NCBI RefSeq assembly: GCF_016918075.2
Contig: NZ_JAERPS020000004.1
Span: forward strand, 186,001-250,000
Direction of reading: 5' to 3'
From: Rheinheimera maricola
GTDB lineage: Bacteria; Pseudomonadota; Gammaproteobacteria; Enterobacterales; Alteromonadaceae
DNA: 64,000 nt
Under the pieces are notes generated by a model. That model did not search any database, was not told where the DNA came from, and was given only the letters and a program-made list of their open reading frames with translations. Made by a program: the position numbers and the translations under genes. This document shows positions 56,762 through 64,000 of this stretch, piece by piece (position 1 is the stretch's first letter; every line of letters starts with the position of its first letter).

Positions 56762-57738
56762 GCGAAAAAAGAACCATACTGCTGGTAGACGACGAGCCGA
56801 CAAATTTACAGGTATTGCGCACCGTGCTGCAGCAACAATACCGCCTGCTGTTTGCAAAAAGCGGCGAAGAGGCGCTGGCACTGGTGGTAACAGACTTACC
56901 TGATCTTATCCTGCTTGATGTGATGATGCCCGGCTTAACCGGTTTTGATGTCTGCGCCCGGCTAAAAGCTAACCCGGCTACCCGCGCAGTACCGGTTATT
57001 TTTGTTACCGCCTTAAAAGATGAAATGGACGAAGCCACCGGCTTCGACGTTGGCGCGGTAGATTACATAACCAAACCGATTAGCCCGGCCATAGTGCGGG
57101 CCCGGGTAAAAACCCATTTGTCGTTAGTGCAAGCAGACGAGCTCAAGCAAACCCGGCTGCAAGTAATACAGCGCTTAGGCCGCGCGGCAGAGTACAAAGA
57201 TAACGAAACCGGCCTGCACGTGATGCGCATGAGCCATTACGCGCAGATACTGGCGCTGGCTTACGGCTTCACAGAGCAACAAGCCGAAGATTTACTGCAT
57301 GCCGCGCCGATGCATGACATTGGTAAAATTGGTATCGCTGACAGTGTTTTGCTTAAACCCGGTAAGCTTACCGCAGACGAATACCGCGAAATGCAACAGC
57401 ACCCATTGATTGGCGCGGAAATTATTGGCGACTGCGAGTCGGCGTTGTTGCAAATGGCCAAAGTGGTGGCGCTGTATCATCACGAAAAGTGGGATGGCAG
57501 CGGTTACCCGCACGGCCTGGCGGGCAACGCTATCCCACTGGAAGCGCGCATCGTGGCGGTGTCAGATGTATTCGATGCGCTAACCAGCACCCGGCCGTAT
57601 AAGCAAGCCTGGAGCATCGAAGACACTATGGCGCACATGCAGGCGCAAAAAGGCCTGCATTTTGAACCGCAGCTGATTGAATTGCTGGAACAGCAACTGC
57701 CAGCGATTTTGGCGATAAAACAGCGCTGGGCGGAGTAG
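56758..57738 (+). CDS. Response regulator with HD-GYP c-di-GMP phosphodiesterase domain
   Basis: 326 residues, RpfG-like. Receiver domain with phospho-acceptor Asp in LILLDVMMPGLTGFDV (about residue 56), then HD-GYP: HDIGKIGIADSVLLKPGKL and HHEKWDGSGYPHGLAG, with the HD and GYP motifs intact. Its start overlaps the stop of the hybrid kinase by 4 bases, so kinase and regulator are almost certainly partners; the HPt would pass phosphate to this receiver. Confidence 0.95.
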   Translation: MSEKRTILLVDDEPTNLQVLRTVLQQQYRLLFAKSGEEALALVVTDLPDLILLDVMMPGLTGFDVCARLKANPATRAVPVIFVTALKDEMDEATGFDVGAVDYITKPISPAIVRARVKTHLSLVQADELKQTRLQVIQRLGRAAEYKDNETGLHVMRMSHYAQILALAYGFTEQQAEDLLHAAPMHDIGKIGIADSVLLKPGKLTADEYREMQQHPLIGAEIIGDCESALLQMAKVVALYHHEKWDGSGYPHGLAGNAIPLEARIVAVSDVFDALTSTRPYKQAWSIEDTMAHMQAQKGLHFEPQLIELLEQQLPAILAIKQRWAE

Positions 57739-57750
57739 TAGCCCGCACCG

Positions 57751-58344
57751 CTACTGCATATAAAACTCCTGCCCTAAGGCTAACTTGGCACTATCGGTTT
57801 TTGCAGCGCAACTGGCATACAGCTGCTCAAGGATCTGCATGTCAGCAGTATTTTGCTGTTTAAGGGCTGCGGCTTGCTCGGCCATTGGTAACAAGTTCGG
57901 TGCTGGCTCTTCACCTTTAAGCTGAAATAACACTACCGCTGCGCTGGCGCTGCCGGCTTCATTGAGTGCCATAACCAGATTTTCGCTGGCATCGCTGCAT
58001 ACTGTGCGCAGCACCGGCCAGGGGCTTTCAATTACATCGGCAAACAATTCATCCTCGCTAAAGGTTTTACACAATGCCATTACGTCAGTGCTGATTTGTT
58101 GTTCAGTTTTGCCTTGCTGCCAGCCCTGATAAGCCAATGCAATTAGCTTGGCGCCGGCGCTGTCGGGCAAGCGGCCAAGACGTTCTGTGGTCATATTCAG
58201 CGGATGGCCCAGCTCCAGCCAGGTTTGCGCGCCGTAAACCGCTGATGGGGTGTCAATGTTGCATTGGTTAAACTGCGCCACTGTGGGAAGAGGCGCGCAC
58301 AGTAGCGCCAGAAAATGTATCGTGTATAACGCGAAGCGGGCCAT
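57751..58344 (-). CDS. Exported protein of unknown function
   Basis: 197 residues with a signal peptide (FALYTIHFLALLCAPLPTVA). The mature part is helical, with four Cys (QCNID, ALCKTF, TVCSDA, ASCAAK) that could form two disulfides in the periplasm. No family recognised. It converges on the HD-GYP gene with 12 bp between the stops and has its own promoter region at 58345-58480. Confidence 0.8.
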   Translation of the reverse strand: MARFALYTIHFLALLCAPLPTVAQFNQCNIDTPSAVYGAQTWLELGHPLNMTTERLGRLPDSAGAKLIALAYQGWQQGKTEQQISTDVMALCKTFSEDELFADVIESPWPVLRTVCSDASENLVMALNEAGSASAAVVLFQLKGEEPAPNLLPMAEQAAALKQQNTADMQILEQLYASCAAKTDSAKLALGQEFYMQ

Positions 58345-58449
58345 AGTATGTCCTTGTTAAACTACACCATGCACTAGTGTCAACGATAACGGCGGAATTG
58401 GCAATATGGCACGCTATAGTGGCGTGCCAACCCGCGGTGATTTACTGAA

Positions 58450-58466
58450 ATATATGTTTCATATAT
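58450..58466. promoter_or_regulatory. Inverted repeat upstream of the ParD-like/map genes
   Basis: ATATATG-TTT-CATATAT, two 7-bp arms with a 3-nt spacer, 40 bp upstream of the ParD-like start. AT-rich, so it may be a promoter part, but the symmetry fits a ribbon-helix-helix operator. Confidence 0.4.
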
Positions 58467-58505
58467 AATTCGTATATTGTAATGTTGCAGCAGCGGAGTA
58501 TCAGC

Positions 58506-58724
58506 TTGGGTATCGTTAAAATAGCCGATGAACTACATGAAGAAATTCGTAAAGCCAGTGGCGCTATGTCGCGCTCTATCAATGCCCAGGCGGAGTTCTG
58601 GCTGAAAATGGGCATGCTGGCCGAGTTGCACCCCACGCACACTTATCAGCAGTTGGTGCATATGCTGCTGCAGCAGGCAGAGTTTAAACTGGCCGGAGGT
58701 AGCGATGAGCGGCGTTCAGCTTAA
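58506..58724 (+). CDS. ParD-like antitoxin-family protein coupled to map
   Basis: 72 residues of the ParD-like (PF11903-type) family: VKIADELHEEIRKASGAMSR and SINAQAEFWLKMGMLAEL. The start is TTG at 58506 with GGAG 7 nt upstream; the family begins with this MGIVK sequence, so the upstream ATG at 58482 is less likely. Its end overlaps the map gene by 20 bases. No toxin of the ParE type follows, only methionine aminopeptidase. Confidence 0.85.
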   Translation: MGIVKIADELHEEIRKASGAMSRSINAQAEFWLKMGMLAELHPTHTYQQLVHMLLQQAEFKLAGGSDERRSA

Positions 58725-59508
58725 AACTGCTGCCGAACTTGCGCTGCAGCGTGAGGCCGGGCGTTTACTGACACAGGTATTTGCCATGCTGGACGATAAA
58801 ATAGTCGCCGGTATGTCGACGCTGCAAATTAATGAATTGGCTGAGCGTTATATAGTTGATGAATTACGGGCGCGACCGGCCAGCAAAGGTCAGTACGGTT
58901 TTGCTTATGTGTTAAATACCTCGGTTAATGATGTGGTGTGCCATGGAGTGCCATCCGCTACGCAGCTGTTAAAGCACGGCGATATTATTAATGTTGACAT
59001 TACACTGGAAAAACATGGCTTTATCGCAGATTCCAGCAAAATGTATGGCATAGGTGAGCTGAGCTTTGCCGCGCAACAATTAGTGGATGATTGCTACCGG
59101 GCGTTGTGGTTGGGTATTAAAGCGGTAAAACCCGATGCGCGGCTGGGTGATATCGGCTTTGCAATTGAGCAGTTTGCCCGCAGCAAAGGCTACAGCGTGG
59201 TGCGCGAATACTGCGGTCATGGTATTGGCCGTGAAATGCATGAAGCGCCACAGGTACTGCATTACGGCGCGGCCGGTAGCGGCATGCTGTTAAAGCCTGG
59301 CATGGTGTTTACCATAGAGCCAATGCTTAACCAGGGCAGTGCCAAAGTAAAAACCAAAAAAGACGGCTGGACCGTCGTCACTCGTGATAAAAAGCTGTCG
59401 GCGCAGTGGGAGCATACCATCGCGGTAACCGACAGCGGCGTTGAAGTGCTAACCCTGCGGGCGGAAGAGCAAGCACTACTGCAGCAAGACACACAAGCAC
59501 AACCGTGA
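58705..59508 (+). CDS. map: Type I methionine aminopeptidase
   Basis: Removes N-terminal Met from nascent proteins. 267 residues with all five metal ligands: Asp in NVDITLEKHG, Asp in FIADSSKMYG, His in GHGIGREMHEAP, Glu in FTIEPML and Glu in AQWEHTIAV. It is not in the rpsB-tsf context of the housekeeping map, so it is probably a second copy. It overlaps the ParD-like gene by 20 bases, implying coupled translation. Confidence 0.95.
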   Translation: MSGVQLKTAAELALQREAGRLLTQVFAMLDDKIVAGMSTLQINELAERYIVDELRARPASKGQYGFAYVLNTSVNDVVCHGVPSATQLLKHGDIINVDITLEKHGFIADSSKMYGIGELSFAAQQLVDDCYRALWLGIKAVKPDARLGDIGFAIEQFARSKGYSVVREYCGHGIGREMHEAPQVLHYGAAGSGMLLKPGMVFTIEPMLNQGSAKVKTKKDGWTVVTRDKKLSAQWEHTIAVTDSGVEVLTLRAEEQALLQQDTQAQP

Positions 59509-59570
59509 AATTGGCCATTTATTCAGTGCGCTAATAGTGCTAGCGTGTGGTGACTTTTTCTTATCAGGCC

Positions 59571-60581
59571 ATGCTTATGCGTTTTTCAGCAACTGTTTTG
59601 TGTATTCTGTTTAGTCCGATATTAGCGGCGAGCAACGCCGTGCCGGTTCAACCGGTATTGACGCTTCACCCAACCATGCAGCAGGTGGTGGCGGTGGATG
59701 CCAAGCTGGAGCAATTAGCCGAGGGCTTTAGCTGGTCTGAAGGGCCGATAGCTGAACCCGTTACTGGCGATATACTGTTTTCTGATGTGCCGAAAAATAT
59801 TGTTTATCGCTGGAATCAAGCTCAGGGCTTAACGGTGTATCTGCAGCCATCTGGTTATACCGGCTTGTACCCGGAAAATAACCGCCAGCAGGGTGCTAAC
59901 GGGCTGATTTTTAACAGTGATAAGCAACTGGTGCTGGCGCAACATGGCGACCGGCGTTTAGCGCTGTTTACTGGCTTTGACAAGGGTGTGCCACAGTATC
60001 AAACCCTGGTTACGCAGTTTAATGGCAAGCTGCTAAACAGCCCGAACGATGTGGTGCAGCACAGCAGCGGCGCTTATTACTTTACCGACCCACCGTATGG
60101 CTTAGCCGGCGGTGACAATTCAGCAGAAAAACAGCAAAACGTAAATGGTGTTTATCGTCTTAACAGCCAAGGTGAGCTGACGCTATTGGTAGAGCATCTA
60201 AGCCGGCCCAATGGCCTGGCGTTTTCGCCAGATGAAAAGTGGCTATATGTGGCGAACTCGGATAAAAACGCTGCCCAGTGGTGGCGCTATGCGGTTCAAG
60301 CAGATGGTAGCCTGGCTAAAGGCGAGCTGTTTTTTGATGCCACTGCGGCTACCCAAACCGCCAGCGGCTTACCTGATGGCTTAAAAGTGCTGCCCTCCGG
60401 CATCTTGCTAGCTACCGGCCCCGGTGGCGTCTGGGCAATATCGCCACAGGGGCAACACATAGGCACTATTCAAACCGGCGTGGCGGCGGCTAATGTGGCA
60501 CTAAGTAGCGACAACAGCTGGCTGTATATTACCGCCAGCAGTTATTTGCTAAGAATAAAGCTACTACCGGCCAGGTTATAA
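59571..60581 (+). CDS. Exported SMP-30/gluconolactonase-like protein
   Basis: About 336 residues. Signal peptide FSATVLCILFSPILAASN, then a six-bladed propeller of the SMP-30/gluconolactonase/LRE family: GFSWSEGPIAEP with the metal-binding Glu, LLNSPNDVVQHSSGAYYFTD with Asn, LSRPNGLAFSPDEKWLYVAN, and LPDGLKVLPSGILLATG with Asp. It probably hydrolyses a sugar lactone in the periplasm. ATG at 59571 is preferred; GTG at 59547 and ATG at 59577 are possible. Confidence 0.9.
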   Translation: MLMRFSATVLCILFSPILAASNAVPVQPVLTLHPTMQQVVAVDAKLEQLAEGFSWSEGPIAEPVTGDILFSDVPKNIVYRWNQAQGLTVYLQPSGYTGLYPENNRQQGANGLIFNSDKQLVLAQHGDRRLALFTGFDKGVPQYQTLVTQFNGKLLNSPNDVVQHSSGAYYFTDPPYGLAGGDNSAEKQQNVNGVYRLNSQGELTLLVEHLSRPNGLAFSPDEKWLYVANSDKNAAQWWRYAVQADGSLAKGELFFDATAATQTASGLPDGLKVLPSGILLATGPGGVWAISPQGQHIGTIQTGVAAANVALSSDNSWLYITASSYLLRIKLLPARL

Positions 60582-60589
60582 TGCCAGTG

Positions 60590-61561
60590 TTAGCTAGTAG
60601 CCAGACAGACACAATTGCGGCCATTGGATTTGGCCCGATATAGGGTTTCATCGGCACGCTGGATCAGGCTGTGCAGGTTGTCACCTGCACTACACTCGGC
60701 AACGCCGATGCTGGTGGTGCAGGCAGGTATCGATGGGTTGTCAGTGGTGTGTTGCTGCAAAGCCTGACGGACTCGCTCTGCCAGCTCACAGGCATTATTA
60801 ATGTCGGTGTCAGGCAGAATTACCAGAAATTCCTCACCACCAACACGGCCAATAAAGTCGGTTTTACGCAGCAGTTGTTTAAAGCTTTCTGCCGCACTGA
60901 TTAACGCGCGATCGCCAGCCTGATGGCCATGATTGTCGTTAACTGCTTTAAAGTCATCCAAGTCCAGCATCATAATGCTCAGCACACTGCCCTGGCGTTC
61001 GGCGCGGGCAATTTCCAGCTCCAGCAAACGCATAGTTTCGCGCCGGTTTAGCAGTGCGGTTAGTTCATCAGTGGTGGCCATCTTTTCCAACTGTGCGGTA
61101 CGCTTCTGGACTTCCGCCTCCAGATGTTGATTGGCATCAGCCAGTTTTTGTTCGGCACGCATTAACTCAACTATTTTTGCCGACATAATGCGTTTACTGG
61201 GCAGGCTTATGGCTTCTGGCAGCAAGTACCAGAGTGAAATTGCGGTCAGCATTGAAATAATGCCGGTCATTGATTTGATGATACCGTGAATATAATAGTA
61301 GCCATGCCACACATTGATAATGCCAAGGATATGCGTGGCACCGCAAAAAAAGATAAAACCGGCAAACAGCAGAAACATCCAATCAAAACGCAGGTCATCT
61401 CTGGCTTTTACCAGTCTGACCAAGGCTACAGGGATTAGCATATAAGCGATAAAGGTTAACGTGTCGCCACCAACATGTAGGATGAGTAAATCGGTACGCC
61501 ATAACAAACAATGGCCATGCGGCATAAAGTCGCCATCAAGTAAGTTATTGATAAACTCCAT
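60590..61561 (-). CDS. Diguanylate cyclase with an ETR1-like ethylene-binding membrane domain
   Basis: 323 residues from the ATG at 61561 (MEFINNLLDGDFMPHGHC). Three membrane helices (about 27-50, 60-80, 92-115) align to the plant ethylene receptor ETR1. Asp33, Tyr40, Ile70, Cys73 and His77 match ETR1 Asp25, Tyr32, Ile62, Cys65 and His69 with a constant offset of 8; Cys and His bind the Cu(I) cofactor in ETR1. A coiled coil (about 125-160) leads to a GGDEF domain with active GGEEF (241-245) and the inhibitory RxxD site RKTD (232-235). It should make c-di-GMP under control of the membrane domain. The frame extends to 61639 without similarity. Confidence 0.93.
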   Translation of the reverse strand: MEFINNLLDGDFMPHGHCLLWRTDLLILHVGGDTLTFIAYMLIPVALVRLVKARDDLRFDWMFLLFAGFIFFCGATHILGIINVWHGYYYIHGIIKSMTGIISMLTAISLWYLLPEAISLPSKRIMSAKIVELMRAEQKLADANQHLEAEVQKRTAQLEKMATTDELTALLNRRETMRLLELEIARAERQGSVLSIMMLDLDDFKAVNDNHGHQAGDRALISAAESFKQLLRKTDFIGRVGGEEFLVILPDTDINNACELAERVRQALQQHTTDNPSIPACTTSIGVAECSAGDNLHSLIQRADETLYRAKSNGRNCVCLATS

Positions 61562-61681
61562 TTTCAAATCCAGGTCGCTGTGGTGGTTAACAGTCAGCTT
61601 AGCCAAGATCCCGCGCAAGTGAGAGCAAAATAGAAACAAAAATGTATTTCACTAACCACCACTACCGCAGTTTGTTGATAG

Positions 61682-63649
61682 TTACTCCCAGCGGGCGTCA
61701 TCCTCGCTTATGTTAAAGGCGATCTGCTCACCTTTAACCGTTAACTGCAGTACGCGCTTGGGGGAGCCGTCAGAGTTTAGCTCTACCAGGCCAATGCCTG
61801 ACTGATTAAGCAAGCGCTCGCCGGCTTTAGCATTGTCAGGTTTGTGCGGCACTATTTTCATACTACGGCGTTTAGTCAACCAGTTAAGAGGTGAGCGTGG
61901 TGAATACAGCCAACGGTTTAGCCGGTCTAACACGTCTAGCAACTTGGTCGGGAACTGGTTTTTCAGGCCGCTGCTGGTAATCTGCCAAATATCGGGGCCG
62001 CCTTGCTGACCACGCAGGTTAACTTCGTAGACAAAAGAGTAATGCACATCGCCGGATAAAATAACAAAGTGTTTTGGCGTTTTCGGGTGGCGGAACAGGT
62101 TCATCAGCGCATAGGCGGTGCCGCGGTGTGCCATCCAGTTTTCGGCATCCACTAACAACGGTTTGCCAACAAAGCTAAACAGCTTTTGGATGCCTTCAAT
62201 GAGTTTCACACCAAACACCGGTGCCGCTGATACCAGCACTACGGCGTCATGGCCGATAAGATCTTGCTGCAGTTCAGTAATGGCTTCCCAGTCGAGCAGG
62301 CCTGAAGGTTTGCCAATGTTGATCTCAGAGCGCCAGCGCCGGGTGCGGGTGTCCAGCACTAGCAACGGCGGCTCGGTTGGCCATTGATAATGCCACTGGT
62401 TAAAACGCAATAAATCAGTGATTAATTGCTGATGCTGGCTGGAACCGCTGTTGGCCAATGCCAGCTCAGCCTGGTGCAGTAAATCTGGGCTAAACCGCTG
62501 TGGCGTGTTGCCCCAGCCCTGACATAACAGATAGCTGATTAACGCATTACCAATAATGCGGCGAGAGAAATCATGGTTATAGGCGGTTTGCTCCCATTCG
62601 GCCGTGAGATTCCAGTCATCGGTTACATCGTGGTCATCAAAAATCATTGCGCTGGGTAAGTGCGCCAATACCCGCCTGACTTTACCAAGGCCGCCAGCAA
62701 ACTGCTGAATAATATCGGCATGTCGCTGATAAGTTTGCTGCTGTTCGTCAGTGAGTTCGGCGCTTAGCTCTTCGCTTAGCACGTTAGCATCAGCTAACCA
62801 GCCAGCCGGTGACCACACCAGCAGATACATGCCGAGCATTTCGGCCAGGCTGATAAGGTGATTGCGCGCACTGTCGGTGGTAAACACAGGTTTTTTAACG
62901 CCTTTAAATACCTGGCTTAGCATTGCCTGGCTGGCGTCAGTTTTCGGCAGTAGCGTATCGCGGCGGTAATAATAAGGTTTGCTGCTGTGTAATTCGGCAG
63001 ACTGGCTGACAATTGAGCATGGCAGGTCTTCATCACTAAAATCCAGCTGATTGATAAGCGCATGAATTGCCCGTAGCATCGGCGCTGCTACATCGTCGGC
63101 ATATATTTGATCACCACTGTGCAATAACAGCGCTGGCCATTGCTCTGGCGCGTGTTGTTGCAGGTATAAATCGGCTGCCAGCAGGCCATCATCTGCAGCG
63201 AAATGCGGCTTGCGACAAGAGCCATGTAATAACCGCGTCAGTTTCGGCTGAATAACAAAGCCCGGCTTGTTGCGGCCCGGGTAGGTTAAATCCGGCGCCC
63301 ACTGCTGCCAGCCCAGCCAGTTGGGTTGTGGGCCGGTAGATTTATCCGCCAGTTGTAAGTTATAACCAATCCAGCTACCGGTTGGCAGGGCTTGTTGCAG
63401 AGGAATATGTATCAGCTGCAAAAACAGTTTGCCGGCGCAGCGTACGCTTTGGGTGTAATGCTGCATTTGCAGCGCCGTAAAATGCCGTGCTTCGCTATTA
63501 TCTGGCAGCAGGCTTAGCTGCAGTTGTACCGGGCGGCTGGTTGCCAGCCACAGCGTAAAACTGTTGGGCGTTAAAGCGCGCAGTATTGGCCCGGCCAAAA
63601 CCAGTGGCAGGGTGTTATCTGTTGTAGACTCGGCTGCTGCGCTATGCAC
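61682..63649 (-). CDS. PhoD-like metallophosphatase
   Basis: 655 residues of the alkaline phosphatase D superfamily. Metal-binding blocks in order: LLHGSCRKPHF, LLHSGDQIYADD, MIFDDHDVTDDWN and VILSGDVHYSFVYEV. There is no signal peptide or twin-arginine motif, so it may be cytoplasmic, unlike classic secreted PhoD. Its GTG start shares one base with the gor stop (TAGTG), so it is translated directly after glutathione reductase. Confidence 0.88.
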   Translation of the reverse strand: MHSAAAESTTDNTLPLVLAGPILRALTPNSFTLWLATSRPVQLQLSLLPDNSEARHFTALQMQHYTQSVRCAGKLFLQLIHIPLQQALPTGSWIGYNLQLADKSTGPQPNWLGWQQWAPDLTYPGRNKPGFVIQPKLTRLLHGSCRKPHFAADDGLLAADLYLQQHAPEQWPALLLHSGDQIYADDVAAPMLRAIHALINQLDFSDEDLPCSIVSQSAELHSSKPYYYRRDTLLPKTDASQAMLSQVFKGVKKPVFTTDSARNHLISLAEMLGMYLLVWSPAGWLADANVLSEELSAELTDEQQQTYQRHADIIQQFAGGLGKVRRVLAHLPSAMIFDDHDVTDDWNLTAEWEQTAYNHDFSRRIIGNALISYLLCQGWGNTPQRFSPDLLHQAELALANSGSSQHQQLITDLLRFNQWHYQWPTEPPLLVLDTRTRRWRSEINIGKPSGLLDWEAITELQQDLIGHDAVVLVSAAPVFGVKLIEGIQKLFSFVGKPLLVDAENWMAHRGTAYALMNLFRHPKTPKHFVILSGDVHYSFVYEVNLRGQQGGPDIWQITSSGLKNQFPTKLLDVLDRLNRWLYSPRSPLNWLTKRRSMKIVPHKPDNAKAGERLLNQSGIGLVELNSDGSPKRVLQLTVKGEQIAFNISEDDARWE

Positions 63650-63999
63650 TAACGTAAAGTGACATATTCTTCGGCACTGGTCGGGTGCAGCGCTACAGTG
63701 TTGTCAAAATCGGCTTTAGTTGCACCCATTTTTATCGCTACAGCAAAACCTTGTAGCACTTCGTCCATGCCTTCGCCAATACCGTGCAGGCCAACGACTT
63801 TTTCGTCTGTGCCAGCGCACACCAGCTTAAAGCGGCTAAGCGCCCGATGGCTGGTTATGGCATTATACATAGCCGCAAAGTTCGAACGGTATACTTTGAT
63901 ATTATCGGCGCCGTATTGCTCACAGGCTTCTGCTTCAGTCAAGCCGATAGTGCCAATAGGCGGGTGGCTAAATACCACTGTAGGAATAAGCGAATAGTC
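63649..63999 (-). CDS. gor: Glutathione-disulfide reductase, 3' part only
   Basis: The last 116 residues of a gene running off the right edge. [56 protein letters not shown] and the terminal [12 protein letters not shown] align with E. coli Gor. The catalytic His and Glu of the partner active site lie in HPTSAEE. The flavin- and NADPH-binding parts and the redox disulfide lie outside the window. The stop overlaps the PhoD-like start. Confidence 0.95.
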   Translation of the reverse strand, partial: DYSLIPTVVFSHPPIGTIGLTEAEACEQYGADNIKVYRSNFAAMYNAITSHRALSRFKLVCAGTDEKVVGLHGIGEGMDEVLQGFAVAIKMGATKADFDNTVALHPTSAEEYVTLR

Positions 64000-64000
64000 C

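Noticed and set aside
1-64000. CRISPR array, insertion sequences, integrase or att sites
   Set aside because: I saw no regularly spaced repeats, transposase or integrase frames, or tRNA-end duplication near tRNA-Leu.

Overview
The window looks like a chromosomal segment of a marine or freshwater gammaproteobacterium of the Alteromonadales type, probably close to Rheinheimera/Arsukibacterium. This placement is inferred from protein similarity and gene order: glnE; lpxL; tolC facing nudF-yqiB-yqiA-parE-parC-plsC-rraB; pepA-holC-valS facing lptF-lptG. Coding density is high, base composition is even, and I see no insertion sequence, prophage, rRNA operon or CRISPR array.

Layout. 1-14.6 kb is mostly core: glnE (5' end cut by the window edge), a membrane-anchored unknown plus an LpxL-type acyltransferase, tolC, then nudF, yqiB, yqiA, parE, a TPR membrane protein overlapping parC, parC, plsC and rraB. 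14.6-17.3 kb is a tightly coupled operon of three secreted proteins (PEP-CTERM protein, tail-collar protein, Sel1 protein) whose leader can fold over its own ribosome binding site. 17.3-24.8 kb holds an RND pump with its adaptor, a family 3 solute-binding protein and the TIGR03545/TIGR03546 pair. 25-31.8 kb has a secreted amidase, an NhaC-type antiporter, and a MecI-type repressor, M56 peptidase with ankyrin repeats, and serine hydrolase set. 31.8-39.1 kb is core again (valS, holC, pepA, lptF, lptG). 39.1-45 kb has an RDD protein, a GH14 beta-amylase, tRNA-Leu(CAA), a VOC protein, a ParDE toxin-antitoxin pair, and a mesX-mesD-like methionine synthase operon behind MetJ boxes.

45.2-61.6 kb is rich in signalling: a PAS-PAS-GGDEF-EAL protein, a LysR regulator facing hutH-hutU and a Tat-exported class V PLP enzyme, a MHYT hybrid histidine kinase coupled to a REC-HD-GYP protein, a ParD-like gene overlapping a second-type map gene, a gluconolactonase-like protein, and a diguanylate cyclase whose membrane domain carries all five residues known to be needed for ethylene binding in plant ETR1. 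The window ends with a PhoD-like phosphatase overlapping the 3' end of gor.

The strongest candidate for an undescribed system is the ETR1-like diguanylate cyclase at 60590-61561. Next come the MetJ-controlled mesX-mesD pair, the MecI/M56-ankyrin/hydrolase set with operators around its promoter, the ParD-like/MetAP pair, and the secreted three-gene operon. Functions are assigned by recognising families from sequence; no database search was run.
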